A stretch of DNA of 64,000 bases from Hybos culiciformis (Eukaryota; Arthropoda; Insecta; Diptera; Hybotidae). The stretch is taken from contig OZ023275.1 of NCBI GenBank assembly GCA_964007475.1, positions 21,493,829 to 21,557,828 of the forward strand, read 5' to 3'. How positions within the stretch are numbered: position 1 is the first letter of the stretch; every line of letters starts with the position of its first letter. Under the pieces are notes generated by a model. The model did no database searches, was not told the origin of the DNA, and saw nothing but the letters and a program-made list of their open reading frames with translations. A program made the position numbers and the translations under genes. Of this stretch, positions 35,815 to 49,800 are shown piece after piece.

Positions 35815-37614
35815 TTATACACTCCCGAAATTTATGTGTTTAGAATTAATGTATATTGCAAATTCTTAAATTCTTTGAGTAGTAATAACTTCATGTGCGT
35901 ATGAAAATGGATAAAAATATTGCAATTATATTTAAAACAGTTGCAATTTTACCATCTACTCTGCCGCTCTTTGTTTAATTTTGTATTCTGCTAGTTAACA
36001 TATTGCAATCGAAAATAAAAAAATCTCATAATAGAACTGACACACTAACTTTGAGTGAATTGAGAATTCTGTAAATTGTGTATTCGGTGAATTGTGTTTT
36101 CGGAGAATTTTAAGGAAAAAAATTTAATTTATTTGAAAAAAAAAAACACATTAATTCAAAAATCGGCTTTAATTTTAAGTAATTCTCAGATCTCTAGCTT
36201 TTATATTAATTCAGAAAAATTAATTCTTTTTGAATTTTTGTTCAATTATAAAAATATATGATTAAAACATTAAAATCGATATTTCTACGAACTGAAACCG
36301 AAAAATAGATTCCCTTTAGGGAATTTGTAGTTATTATGGCACCAACGCCCTTAAATAAATAAATCATTTTAAATTTTTAATTAATATTAGAGTGATTTCC
36401 ATTGAATAGGAAAATTTCTTAGAAGTTTTTCATGGCAAATAAATCGGTATTATGTGTACATAATGTATAAATATAATTTGGAAACTTATATAAATAATAA
36501 TGACAAATAAATTTTTATTACCGAAATTACGAAATTTATTTTAATTCACATTCATATTACAAATTGGTTTTGTGTTGACAGAAAAAAAATTGTATTTTAA
36601 TGAAATAAATTTCGTGAAATAATAATTTCCAAACTGTAAGGAGCATAGAAAAATTATATTCATTATGTGTAGATGCACAATGTGTAAATGTGTTTAATAA
36701 TTTGGAACAAAAATATTTATTATTTTTCAAAAAAGTCTTCAAGTGACATAATTTAAATATAATTTAAATATAAAGTTTCTTTTGACTTTTTAAAATTATT
36801 TACACATAATAAAAGTAATACACAAGCCCAATATATTACATGCAGATAAAAGTATCTTAACAAAATTAATTGCATTAAATTTGAATTAGTTAATCCATGA
36901 AAGAGACAAAGCATTTATGTTTAGAAGTTTTAAAATACAATAATATTTAATATATAAAAAAAATTTTTAAAATTCGAACAACGTATTTAAATTTTATTTA
37001 AAACTTTTTATTTCATTTCAAATATGTTTGATATCTTTTCATTGTCAACACTGTATCTTAAACTGCTTTATTAAGGGTCATATTATATTCACATTTAAAG
37101 AATTGTTTTCAATTAATAATGGGTAAGAATTCAAATTATTATATTAAGTGGCTTAACTACTGAACAAAGTATAGTATGAGAAACTAAAATATCTTAAGAT
37201 AACCTGTTCGCTTAAAGCATTTTTAAACGAAAAACCATATACCCAATAACAGGTTGTTAATGTTATGGAAAAGATTTTTAGTTGCTCATTATTTGCCCAT
37301 GAACGGCAATATCAATGTGTAACGATAGCAAATTCTATATGGTAAGAATTAAATAATTTTTTTATGTGCCAGAAAGAAAATTATCATTTGAAAAAAAACC
37401 CATTAAATAGTTTCTTTGTAAAGAATTTATAATATACATTATAAATATTTAATTTTAGAAATTTTCTCAATATATTAAAATTAAAAATTAAAAAATATTA
37501 TTTTATATTTTATTGTGTTATTTGTGTTGCTGATAATTGTTTTGTATGTTGGAAACTAGAGGGGTTAGAAAGAAACCGACAAAAATTTTTGGACTTATTT
37601 CAATAGTATATGTA
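35815..37614. other. Gene-free AT-rich stretch
   Basis: No gene seen on either strand and no bounded repeat. Confidence 0.5.
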
Positions 37615-38084
37615 CACTCTAGAAAGTTTTTGATGTAAACTTACGTCGATTATCGATGGCAATTTATTACCTTCGATAATCAACGTAAATTTACATTAGA
37701 AAATAATTACATATTTTTGGTGTAAACTACATTACTCTATAAAAAAGTAATTTTACACCAAATTTTACGCCAAAATGTTGCGAAATTATTTCGAACAGAA
37801 TAAATTTAAACATAAAGTCGTAATATTAAACTAAAAATTACGCCAAAAGGTTGTAAATTTAATCCAAAGATTTAAATTTACACTAAAAAATCGTAAATAT
37901 TTTTATTAAAAAAAAAAAGAAAAAATTTAATAATTTTTTTTTTAATATTTTTTTTGAACTTTTTTTTATTATTTTTTTTGAATTTTTTTAATTTTATTTA
38001 ATTTATTTAATTTTTTTTTTATTAATATTTATTTTATTATTAATATTTTTTTGTATTTTAATTTCTTCTTATTTAATTTTTCTT

Positions 38085-38157
38085 ATGCCATCTTCGGGGT
38101 TCGAGAACCTCGTTATTTAGAGTTGCAATCCAACATCTTAACCACTCAGCTACGCTA
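38085..38157 (-). repeat. tRNA-like segment inside the foldback element
   Basis: Read on the minus strand there is an A-box-like TAGCTGAGTGG and a B-box-like GGTTCTCGAACCCC ~40 nt later, as in tRNA genes. The acceptor stem does not pair and the B box carries an extra base, so this is a decayed or tRNA-derived (SINE-like) segment. The homologue at 59136-59205 is better preserved. Confidence 0.5.
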
Positions 38158-38641
38158 TTCAAATTTTAGATATGAGTAAAATAGAAAATATAAATTCTGT
38201 ATACCTGTTAACAAGTAAAAACCTTACATCGTTATTATATAAACAAAAATACAAAAATAGTTTTAAAACCTTACATCGTTGTATAAATTCTTTGTATAAA
38301 TTCTGTATACCAAAATAAATTTACACCATGCGATGTAAAATTACTGTCCATGATTTAAAAATTTAAATTACACAGTGTAAATTTACTCTGTGTGGTTTAA
38401 ATTTACATTCAAATATTTAAAAATTTTAACCGTTAGTGTAAATTTACACCGCAGAAGGTATATTTACACTGCAACGTTTAAAAATACAAGCTCCTTGTAA
38501 ACTCTACGATGTAAATTTACACTCTGTGGTTTATTAATTTAAGACATAGAGGGGAAAATTAAGTCGTAGAGTGTAAATTTACACTACAGAAGGTAAATTT
38601 ACATTGTGTGGTACACAATAAATAGATTTATATTGTGTGTA

Positions 38642-39225
38642 CACCAGAGAAATGCATGAGTACACTTGTATTACAAATCACTCGTGAATACACTTGATTT
38701 ATTCAATATATGAATAGTTCAACTCAAAATAGAAACAAGTGTGAATATATGATTCATAATTATTTTTTCAATACATAGAATTGTATTGAGTTTTTTGTAC
38801 CAAGTCAAATTTCTATTCGCAAGTATAGTGAATAGTGAAATATGTATTGCGTATATTGAATGCATTGGGTAATCTTCTACGGAAATTTAATTTCCTAAAA
38901 AAAATTAAATATTTCCTAAAAATTTCCTAAAAAAATTGTTAAAAATGTACCTATACTTAATTAGATGAATTTTTTTTCATTCATACGTATTGTTTTTATA
39001 TTAGGCACTTGCTGCATTCATAGCATTCATAACAAAAACAAATCAACATCAAGTGGTATTGAGTAGATATTGTTGTTTTGCAAGTAAATGTAATATAAGT
39101 GTTTCTTATGTGCAAGTAGAATATGAATAGCTCATTTTTTTTTTCTGTAATTGGTATTATTCTGTATTGAAATATTGCGAGTGATTTGTTTTTGTTTATG
39201 AATAGTATTACGCAGTTCTCTGGTG
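38642..39225. mobile_element. 584-bp TA-flanked MITE nested in the foldback element
   Basis: TA (38640-38641 and 39226-39227) flanks CACCAGAGAAATGC at the left and GCAGTTCTCTGGTG at the right, a 14-bp inverted repeat with one mismatch. CAAATCACTCG recurs inverted further in. The related element at 58175-60177 lacks this insertion. No functional frame. Confidence 0.7.
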
Positions 39226-39777
39226 TACACCATAAATTTACACTACGTGGCTTAATATTATGACCCATAGAAAGTAAATTTACACCATAAACTGTAATAT
39301 TACAATATATGGTTTAAACATTTAAGCAGGAGAGTGTAAATATACACCAGTTTGTTTATTTTTACGCTCTATGGCTTAAATGTTTAAGCAAAAATGTGTA
39401 AATATACCTTTATTTTTAATGTAAAAATAACACAATTTGCTTAAATTTACTTTTTTTTGTGTATTTTATTTTTTTTACGCCTTTATCGGTTGAATTTTAA
39501 ATAATGAACGTAATTTTACATCAAAAATTACCATTATTATCGTTGTAAAATTACGACCAAATAGTTCTATTTTCTAGAGTGTACCTTCTTTCGAATAAAA
39601 AGTGAAAAATCAATCGATCATCATTTACGCTTCCGCACAACGGTGGTTATTTTCATGTATGTTTTATCTTTAATATTATTTTTCTAATAAATATTTAATT
39701 ATTTTTATTAAAAACTCTGCTAAAATAGAATGTTTTGTTAGTATTTTATCAAAAATTGGTGGAAGAAAAATATTCTT

Positions 39778-39963
39778 AAGCCCTGCTGTCGCATACATCT
39801 GAAACTAAAACTGAGTGTCACTCAGGAGTAAAACAAGTCAAAAGTACTTCTTTCAGTTTCAGTTGCTGTGGAGGACTGAATTCCATAATTCAGTTTCAGT
39901 TTAAGTTTCAGTTGATAATGTACCGAATTCAGTTTCAGTTTCAGCATTTTCGACAACAGGGCT
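39778..39963. mobile_element. Small inverted-repeat element with CAGTTTCAG units
   Basis: Ends AAGCCCTGCTGTCG and CGACAACAGGGCTT are inverted copies with one mismatch. The ~185-bp interior repeats TCAGTTTCAGTTT many times. A TTAA precedes the left end, but the right flank lacks an adjacent TTAA, so the superfamily is open. Confidence 0.5.
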
Positions 39964-42040
39964 TTATTAATATTAAATTGATGTTTTAAAAATAAAGTAT
40001 AATTGTGAATAATACATTTATTTCGAACTTTATCAATGAATTTTGAATAAAAGGATTTTCAAATAATGAAAGCAATAGAATTTTAAAAGTTTCCTGATTG
40101 GCTAATATTATCTGTTTTCATCACCTTTCATTACTACATTCATTATTACTACTACTATAAAAAAAAAGTTTAAAATTTGAGTGCTTAAAATCCTTTCAGC
40201 TTCAAGTAGTTCAAGTTCAAATGTTTGAAAGTTCAGGATATTGAGAAAAATACAAAAATATACTATTTTACTTTTAAAACAATATTCTGTATCACTTTAT
40301 TCACTTTATTCAGTTAAAAATATTTCCTCCACAGAATACTATGAGTTAATTAATTTAATTTTGGCTGAGAGATCCTTCTGCGTTATTACTATTCTATTTT
40401 TGTAATTATTATTATTATTAGGTATCATTATAATTTGTGAAATCAAAACCTTTTTTAACTTTATTATTGAGTTTTTTTTTTTAAAAGGAACCTTTGAAAA
40501 CGAGAAATAGGTTTTTCTTTGAAAAAAAAAATAATAATTAATTATATTTTTCCTCCTGTTCAAAATAAAAATTTATTCATAAAATTTATATTGTATACCT
40601 ATGTTTGCTGTTTAAATGACCAACATTTACATTTTTATGAAAACAAACGATAAGATCCTTTTAAAGTATTATAATGAAAAATATAATTTTAATTGAGCAG
40701 AAAATTATGCAAAAAAAAAGAATGGAAGAACAGATAGTTATTCCATTTGTTTATTATTTATGTTTGTTTAAATTTGGTTTTTTTTTCGAATTTTAAAGTA
40801 TGAGATATCGCATTGGATCACGAATTGATATGATTTGGCTTCTTTGATCCAAAGCAATTAAAAAAAAACTAAAAATAAATAATAAGAATATCTGAATTTT
40901 TGAAACAATTTTTAAAAAGCCGAAAAAAGATAGAGTCTTCTAAGTTAGATGCGAACTAAACAAACTAATTATCAAATTTTGTACGAGTTTATTACGAGAA
41001 AATGTGTTGCCTTTTTATTTTGCTTAACGTTGATGTCTTATTTTAACAGAAATAATATAAAATAATTTATTTCCAAAATATTATGACGATAATGTACTTA
41101 TAAGTTTTTCAAATCTAATATAATTTGACAAACTAAATTCTGAGTTTATTGTTTGTCCCTAAAATAGAATGCGCACATTATAACAAGTCCGTTTCTTTAT
41201 ATAACCTATAAATTTCTGAACCAATGAACTGATTTGGATAAGTTATTTGGATTTGGAATGATTTTTAAACCGTATAATGAAATTATTATCAATAGTCTGG
41301 TCTATTGAACAAAAAAAATAAATTCTCAAAGTTAGAAAATTAATGAAAAATTATTTTTCTTATAAATCATAAATAGTCGACTACCACAAATTCTGATTGT
41401 ATAATGTACTATGTATACATTTATTTTAAATACTTAATGATGTAATTGAAAATTATGTTAAAATAAAAATATTAATAAAAAAGAAAAAAAAAATCTTTTA
41501 ATACCAGAAATTTAAATAAATTGGTCCGAACACTTGAATACCTACCTACCCACTTAAATTTATTCCAAAGGAGTAAAAAAATTTTAATTTACATACAAAT
41601 TTATAATAAATTATAACTATTAGGTATATTTATTTATTTTTAATTTTTTAATTTTTAATGTAAATAAAAGACAATTATTCGAAAGTATTATTATTTTGGG
41701 TGTATTCTTATTTGAATATTCAATTTTCAATTCAATAATTTTTAATTTTAATCTTTATTGTTGGTTTTTTATTTTCTGGTTACTGAAAACTGTGATTTTT
41801 TTTTTTATTATTATTTTAATCCAGATGAAAATATAATTGAACCATGATATTCAAGAATTATTTTATCATCAACTATAGCTTGCAACCAGAAAAAAAACAA
41901 AACAAAATAGTGATAATAACAATAAACATTTTCCATGTTTATTTCAATATAATAATAATCATAATAAAAAGAAAAAACTTGTTGAAAAATGAATGGCATC
42001 ATGTGAAAATTTTCACAATTTAATGATTTTCTGAACTAAT
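39964..42040. other. Gene-free AT-rich stretch
   Basis: Nothing gene-like on either strand. A Helitron-like phrase (cctataaatttctgaaccaa, ~41205) is present without clear ends. Confidence 0.5.
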
Positions 42041-42424
42041 GCCTTGTTTATAGCTACCACAGTAAAGTAATTTTTGGAGGAATATTCCGGAAACCTATTC
42101 ACAGCTAATTTTATCTGAAAGTAAAAAATCAACTGCAAAAAATATAAAAAAAAAAAAAAATTTTTTGACAGGAAAAGGTATCTGAAAAAAATTCAGATAG
42201 GAAGGAAACGTAATGAAAAAGAAACAAAAAATAATTTTGTGAAGTAATAAAATTTTTCAGATAGCAAAAAAACAAAAAAATTTCTTAATTATTTGAAAAT
42301 ATTTTTAAAAAATTCTTTTTACGAAAAATAGATAAAATTAATATCTTCATTTTCAGTAAATTTGCTTAAATATAAATAGAATAATAACATTTTTTCAGAT
42401 AGGTAAATTAGCTATAAACAAGGC
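42041..42424. mobile_element. 384-bp MITE with GCCTTGTTTATAGCTA ends
   Basis: GCCTTGTTTATAGCTA at the left is repeated inverted at the right as TAGCTATAAACAAGGC. TTTTTCAGATAG-type motifs occur several times inside. No clear target-site duplication and no coding capacity. Confidence 0.6.
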
Positions 42425-43737
42425 ATAAATATTTAAATATAAATTTTTTTTTGTTGCTGGTTTGTCAATATGTTTTTTTTTTTTTTACCAAAGCAGATAA
42501 TAATCATTTAGTTTTCAAATTTAGGAAGATTGAAGCGAGTCTTTATAAACCCTCAATTCTTCAGTTTTATTAGTAGATAGTAATGTAGTCTAAAAGAAAT
42601 TATTTATTTTCAACCTGAGAACTTATGAAATCTATTGCTTCTTTATTATTTTAGAATATTTTACTTATTGAATGAAATTACTGAAAGATTATTGAATTGT
42701 TTAGCCTTGGTGTTAAGCTTACGACTCATGAGAATACTTATATATATAGTTCCAAAAAAAAAAACTAAAAAGTTTTGTCGTGGTATTAATTTACTGGCCT
42801 GCATTTGTGGATATAATAAATTTAAATGAAAGTTTAAATCTAAATTAATTATAATATTTTATTTAATACTACTGGATTTCTAAATAAGAATGTTCGCTGT
42901 CTGCATATTAGAACTTTAATACACAAATTCTCTTAGGTTTTTATAAAATATGAGATGAGAATGGAACAGAACCATTATTATTTGGAAACTTATTTTTAGA
43001 ATGAAAATAATAAAGTTATTAAATAATATTAATAAATAATTAAGTGATTATAAGAATGAAAATAATAAAGTGATTTTTCGTCTCTCATTTCATGAAGCTC
43101 ACTCATGAAGTTTTTTTTAGTCAAATTATATGGTCAAAAAATGTAAACAATATAGATTTAAGACAAATTTTAGTTAAATAAACATTACAGTAGTTTTAAC
43201 ATTTAGTCGGCCCTAGGCACTTTTGCATTAAAAAATTTATTTATTCAGACCCTTGACTGGTTAAGAGCCTAATATTCCGAAATCCGAAATGATAGTAGGT
43301 ACAGAGCAAACATAATGATGGAAGAAACTCTCGTTCAACTCTAATACCTAAATTTTGCTATAGCATTATACTGAGTTGTTTAATAACGATTTACTAAAAT
43401 TTTGGAAAAGGTCGCAATCAATTATAGTATTTTAATGAAATAACAATGAAGAAAAAGATGGATTAATTCTCTATTCCTTCTAATGTTTTAAAGCTATTTT
43501 CTACATTTTCTACTCTTTTCAAGTTTTTGCGTCTTAATTATTTACTATGCAAAAATTGGTTTAGCACAATTTATATACATACATATATTTTAGTTCCAGT
43601 AAAAAATTTTTTTTGATTTGATACAATAAAATTTACCAAACTATTTTATGTTGACTAGCTTTCGGCTGTATATTTGTCATAACTTGAAGAAAATTAGTTG
43701 ATTCGAAATGCCATTTTCAAAACCGTGTAATTTTTAA
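42425..43737. other. Gene-free AT-rich stretch
   Basis: No credible gene. One AT-rich frame near 42635-42829 has no motif and biased composition. Confidence 0.5.
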
Positions 43738-44325
43738 TTTAAGATTTGAAATATACATACTTATATTTCGTGAATAACTTTCAAATTTGATATTATGATG
43801 TTTTACACAATACGCATGCTTATAGCTTTTTACTTTTTTCTAATGTTTACTTTTTGTTAAATCTTATTAAAATTTATTATATTTATATACTATAGGTTCA
43901 GATAATAATTTTGTTAAATTTTAATTTGTTACATAATTAGGCCCTTTCAAATCTATAAAAAAAACTTAGCGCATGTAGGTACTGTGAAAGAAAAATTCAA
44001 ATTTTTTTATCATTATTGAGTATCTCTAACGCTTTAACCTTGAGTTCAAATTAAAAAACACTTGAATATAATTGCTTCATACTGTTTTGCCAATAAACAC
44101 ATCTGTGAGTTTAAAATTTTAAAACAAATAAAAATATTTGTTGAATTATTTGTGAACTTAATAAAATTATTAAAATTATTAATAGTATTATAATTTAAAA
44201 AAAATTTCGAATAAAATATAATTTTGCAATAAAACAATAAGTTCTATACAGAGGAATCTTATATGTGAAATTGAAATCAGATTAATCTTCAAACATATAT
44301 TGCATAATAAGATATATTTTTTCGG
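43738..44325. repeat. Flank repeat, inverted relative to 55640-56251
   Basis: This block and 55640-56251 are inverted copies (for example TTTGCCAATAAACACATCTG here against CAGATGTGTTTATTGGCAAA there) with many substitutions and indels. The DNA just to its right (from about 44790) is repeated in direct orientation from about 56405, so this flank flipped in one of the two gene-cluster copies. Confidence 0.8.
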
Positions 44326-44789
44326 CCTTTTTCCATTTTTTTATATTTTTCAGCACCCTCTTTCAGCCACTGTTATTAAGCTCTTCAAAAATACTATTTA
44401 TTTAATTTTCGTATTCCATTAGTTGCACTGATATAATTATCCGCAAAGACGAGACGGAAATATTTGGCAAATTATATTATTATATTATTATTTGCGTGTC
44501 TACAAATAAATAATAAAATTATTTAACTTTTTTTACAAAAACAAATAAATCTTGCTTTAATTAAAAAATATATGGAAATATTCCTCATAAATAATATTTA
44601 AGGCTCGCTTTAATCAGTTGGAATAACTATAATATTAAATTTTCAACAAAAATATAGATGTTTGTAAAATCGGTTCGAAAATGGTTTTAATAAGCAATGA
44701 ATACGGCGGGTCATTGTTATTAATACATAGTAGCATTATTAAAAATTTATGGCGAAATATTCTTATATAAAACAAAAATATACTTACCA

Positions 44790-46836
44790 AAAAGACAAAA
44801 AATCCACGATGACACAGATATAAGCATAAAAAATGAACACACTAAAAAACAAAAAAAAAATTATTTTTATAAGAATATAAATACTCTAAAACTCTGTTGG
44901 ATTCATGCGTAGCATTTTAGACGTACAAAAACACACAGATCATTTCTAAAATAACTTAAAATATAAGTAAATAGTAACATTAAAAATTAAACATACGTAT
45001 ATTTACTTAAAGTTTTATATAAAAAGGTAAAACAGAAAGTTTTAGTTTCAAAGTCAAAGTTAAGCTTGTACTTTATATAAGTCAGCTCTAAAAATTTAGC
45101 TGAATTATTCATATCGAATTTACAAAAAAAAAACGAAGCAAAAGGAGAAATCAAAAATTAAGGTAATTCAAAGTTAAACGTAACTACTTGCTAAAATTAT
45201 TTAATATCTATAACTGCCTCCTCAGAATTTAGAACTTAATGTCATTTAAATGCTAATCAAACGAAAAAATTACAAAAAAGAAAAAATTACATTGTTCCAC
45301 CAAAAATTTAGTTAACTTGGTAATAAAAAAGCCAGTCCAAATTCTTGACCAATCGAACCAATCCAAACCCTAGTCCGAATCGTTCCATTCACCTTTTTTT
45401 TAAGTTCAACCAATCGACATCTATACACTTAATTTCATCAGAATGCATTAAAACCTTATACCGTACACAAATATGACAAATTTTATTCATATCTAGTACG
45501 AATCCTTAGGTTGTTCCCGTTTTTTAAAATTACTCTAATCGACATAAACCTATATACTAATTTTCGGTAGAATCCATTTAAACTTTAATAAAATTTCAAA
45601 ATTATGATAATTTTATATGAAAATAATTTACACTTGCCGGGATGAGAACATATTACTCCGAAATAATAGAATCACAACTTGGACGAAGTAAAAGTGAACG
45701 AGATTACCCATGCATTCACAGAATAAAATGGATTAGTTGACTCAAAAGTGGCGGACATTTCATGAAAACATAGTCCGTTTTTTTCATTATTGTTCCAAAA
45801 ATTAGAAAAAACGGACTATATGCTGTATGTTTTCATTTAATGTCATTCCGTCCGCCATTAAAATGGTTGAATCAGCCAATCGATTTTTTTTGCTGTCATG
45901 CCAAAACATGCGTAATATCGTTAATTTTCACCTCGTCTTCAAGTTGAAATTCTATTATTTCGGTTTTCGCAGTAAGGGGCTCTCAACGGTGCATTGACAT
46001 AACTCATTTGCACTTATCTCATTCGTCGATTTTCGATGAGTTATATGCATTTTGATTCATCCGAAAACTGGCCGATGATTTATATCGTTCTCAATGCACT
46101 TAAGTCATCCATCGGTGATAAGTTGACTTAAAATCTTTTCAAAACACTTATCTCATCAGCAAAATCATGAATGAACATTATCAGCGTAGTCTCACATATT
46201 TTTATCGCTCGCTTTGAATCCAAATTCTTATTTGTGACAAACACTTAACTCATTAGCCGATTTATATTGAATCTAATTCATCCAAAAATTGCCCGATGAG
46301 TTACGTCTTTTTCAAAACACTCAATTCATCCCTTTGAACAATGAAAAATTAAAATTTTCAAGTATATAATTTTCGGTACAGGATTACAACTCCCTTTTTC
46401 TCCACCAAACCTATGGCTAATCGAGCAACGGCATTTCCGCGTGTCCCTGCGGGGGCTTCACGGATTAAAACCCGCTTCTTTGCAACTTAATCTCTGGAAA
46501 CGCGATCAAAGGCCTTTTTGCGTATAGGTTCGAATAGACGTTTTATGTGCTTTGAAAGTATATAACCATATAACTCATCGATAAATTTTTGGATGAAATG
46601 AATTGAATATAACTTATCGACCAATGAGTTACAAATAAGAAATGTTACAAATAAGAATTTTGATTCAAAGCAAGCTATAAAAAGCGATAATGTCATAAAG
46701 TTTTTATTAGTACATTACATAAATGTTTGATAAAACTTTGACTTTTTAATCATTTGGGTATTTTATACAAAATATTTACTCTCGATTTCTTACTTTCAGA
46801 TTCCTCCAAATCTGTAAAACAATTTGTATCGCAATC
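44790..46836. repeat. Duplicated 5' flank of gene copy 1, with foldback hairpins
   Basis: Homologous in direct orientation to 56405-58172 plus 60180-60596. It holds a hairpin at 45655-45975 (GGCGGACATTTCATGAAAAC against GTTTTCATTTAATGTCATTC, and CGAAATAATAGAAT against ATTCTATTATTTCG) and a second inverted pair, 46200-46300 against 46590-46690, built on GATGAGTTAT-type motifs. A less AT-rich patch at 46405-46530 is conserved in both copies. The 5' flank of this gene is therefore built largely from foldback DNA. Confidence 0.8.
46676..46684 (+). promoter_or_regulatory. Possible TATA box of gene copy 1
   Basis: TATAAAAAG lies 160 bp upstream of the start codon in otherwise conserved 5' flank. 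The matching site in copy 2 (near 60440) reads CATAAAAG, a weaker match. The stretch TTCTTACTTTCAG just upstream of both start codons also looks like a splice acceptor, so the transcript could instead start further upstream and be spliced in the 5' UTR. Confidence 0.3.
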
Positions 46837-49800
46837 ATGGCGAAAGTTAACTACATTTTCCTTATTCTAGTTTTTACATGTTTTTACGAAAATGTTCAAT
46901 GTTATTGGAGTTATGCAAGAAGTCCGGCAGTTTGGGTGGATGAAACGATTAGTAAATCTAATTTATTTTGTATAGATGCAGACGCAGATCTTTACGAAGA
47001 TTCAACCACTAATACTGTTTACATATACTATAAAGATCAAAATATTTATATAGATCAAAAAGAACATAAAAAATATGATTTTCAACAAGGTGATGTGTAT
47101 GTTTATCAAGGGGAATTTATGGTTCCTCCCGAAAAACCAAAAGATATGAAGGCCTATAAAAATTGTCCTCGCAGTGATCAGAATAATAATAACGTTAGGA
47201 GCCAAACTAGTACTGATTCGGATGCAGAAAATTATTTTAGTAAAAAAAAAATTGCTGATGAAAATATGAATAGAAAATTTAATGCAGCCAGGAATTTTGC
47301 TAAAGATGCGAATTCACATACAGGCAATGATAAAATGTTTTTCACTTTGATTGAAAAGAAAGAGAAAGTTTTCTCAACAAATTATGGAGATTTATATAAA
47401 GAATTTAAATCTCATTTAGAACTGTTGAATGAAGCAAATAATGAATATTGTTCTTTTATAGATTTTATGAAAGAATTCGCGAATTATTGTTTTGAAAAAA
47501 AAATGACTCAAATATGTAAAAACATGCCGAAAGTTAATAAAAATTCAAATGATCAACAGATGCAAAACTTTATTACATATTTTGAAAGATATTATAATTT
47601 AATTATGTTAAGAACAAGTATTTTCGAAACATATCATTTAACCCATCAAGGATTTCCTATTATGTTCAAAACAATGATAAGATTAAAGGTATCAAGAACA
47701 GAACTTGTATCACAAATTAACGAAGTAATTGGACGGACAAGAAGTGTAACCGCATCCGTTATTAACTCGATTGCAGTACCAATATGTGAAAGAATATGTT
47801 GGGGGCATCAAGAAGATCCTTTAATAACAGATTATTATAATACATTTGCTGGATCAAATGAATTGTTAACGGATTTTGAATTCGATTTACTAATTGAACT
47901 ATTTAATATATTATTTGCTGATTTCAAAATGTTAATAGAAGATAATAAAATAGTCGTACAAGGAAATTATCTTGAATTAGAAGAATTAATAAACGATAAG
48001 AGAATAAAAACTGAACTAGATAAGCAACAATATAGTTCCCTTGAAATCTATTCGTATCAAAAAATTTCCATGAGTGAACTGTTCGTAGCTAACTTAAATT
48101 TTCCAAGTATACAAATTGTTATAATTTCGCCCAGTTGTGATTTTCATACAAATCGACGAATGGATTTCATTTTTTCTAAAAAAGCATTAATTATATGTGG
48201 ATATTTAGTAACTTATGTTGATGGAATAAATATGAATTGTGGAGGTAAGAAATACACATTAAATAAGAAAGAAAAAAACTATTCTATTCAAAATAAAGAG
48301 AACTCCTTTATCTGAAAATTTGTTATAATTATTTGTTATAATTAATAAACTGTTATATCGTATCTGCTATGCCCATCTCGTACTTCTTTACGAACAAAAT
48401 GTGTCATTCTGCCTTCTGGGTACGCATTCTGAAAAAAAAAACTCGTTGGAAAATTAGCTACAGGAACCAGGTTAAGAGTTATAACTAAAACTAAAACTAA
48501 AAGTGTGTCTTTTTTTAAAAATTTCATCGTGTCTAATATTTTAGCATCTTAGACATTTTCAGAAATGTTTCCGTCCGTTACTATTTGGAAAGGCCCAACG
48601 TGTTTGTTTTTGAATTGTTTTCGGTCTACAAAGGACATAAAACGTATCTTCTTCTTCTAATAAATAAAAATGAAAAGTCTCTGTTTCTCTGTCCTCAATC
48701 ACACCTAAACCGCTGGACCGATTTGGCTGAAATTTTGATCATAGGCCTCGACGGAGGGGCTACCTTAGAAAACGATTTTGCAATTTAGGTATATTCCGAT
48801 AAAATGTTGTAGCGTTGGACCCGTAAAACCTGTTTAAAAAACTGGATGTTGAAAAGCCCCCAACCTTTGTCCCAGGGCTCAATTGGGGGGCTATACGCTA
48901 TACAACAAATTTCGAAATTTTTGAAAATAAGGAGCCTAGAGACCCGAGATGCTTATTGGGTGCTAGAAATTTTGATCCGAAGTACCGACGTGGGGCTTTG
49001 TAGCAAATTTTGAAATTCCGATTTTTTTTACTGCCCAAAATGTTTGATATTAATATAAATTCGATACTACCGAGCGAAGCCGGGTATATCGACTAGTACG
49101 TAAATACAAAATGAATACAATTCTTTTTAATTACATATTTAAATATTTTTTTTATTGTTTGCTTTTGGTAACGGACTTTCAAATAAAAATTGTTTAAATT
49201 TTATTTTACAGTTCAAACTCGTATATTAGACCAATCAAAACTAAATGATGATTTTGGTTTAGTTATGAAGTTTGCAAGTCAAGGAGCCGAAAATGCATTA
49301 AAAACAAGTAACTCTCAGAATAACAAAATAGAACAGATTCTACAAATGGCTGACAGTTATTTATATAAACAGGAAAATTATGAGAGTCTAAACTTACGCT
49401 TGATAACTTTTCAAACTAATGTGCCAGTATATTTTCCAAATGATCTATGTAAAGAACTATTCACAGACACTGATGAATTGAAAGCAGTTTTAAATTATAA
49501 AATAAATCTCCGCATGAATACTAAAGATTATTTAATTAAACCAATAGATGTTGGATTTCTTAAGAATTTAGATGAGCATAGCAATATGACAAAATATCAT
49601 AATATTGGAAGATTTTTTGAAGAAGTTGAGCAATTGGAGTTATATTATTTGGAATATAAAGATGAGCTTAATTTTCTACCATATTATTTATCATTATATC
49701 GAAGAATTGAACTTTTACGTAGTAGTGAACAAAATGACGAACTTCTACATTTCCTTAATGAATTTGCAGTAACAGTTGATAATAAAATGTGCCTTATTAA

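Larger units (their letters stand above)
37615..39581. mobile_element. Foldback element, CACTCTAGAAA family, nearly complete
   Basis: TA flanks (37613-37614, 39582-39583) enclose ends CACTCTAGAAAG and TTCTAGAGTG. Long inverted arms follow (for example TACGCCAAAATGTTGCG at 37765 and the GTAAATTTACAC-type blocks). The interior contains a minisatellite of ~30-bp units around GTAAATTTACACTCTGTGG (38325-38625, 39230-39440), a tRNA-like segment (38085-38157) and a younger MITE (38642-39225). It is non-coding. The TA duplication suggests Tc1/mariner mobilisation. Confidence 0.75.

Noticed and set aside
44788..44827. Short signal-peptide-like exon on the minus strand with a GTAAGT donor
   Set aside because: Only 13 codons, the best downstream acceptor gives a stop after a few residues, and the second copy has lost both the ATG and the donor.
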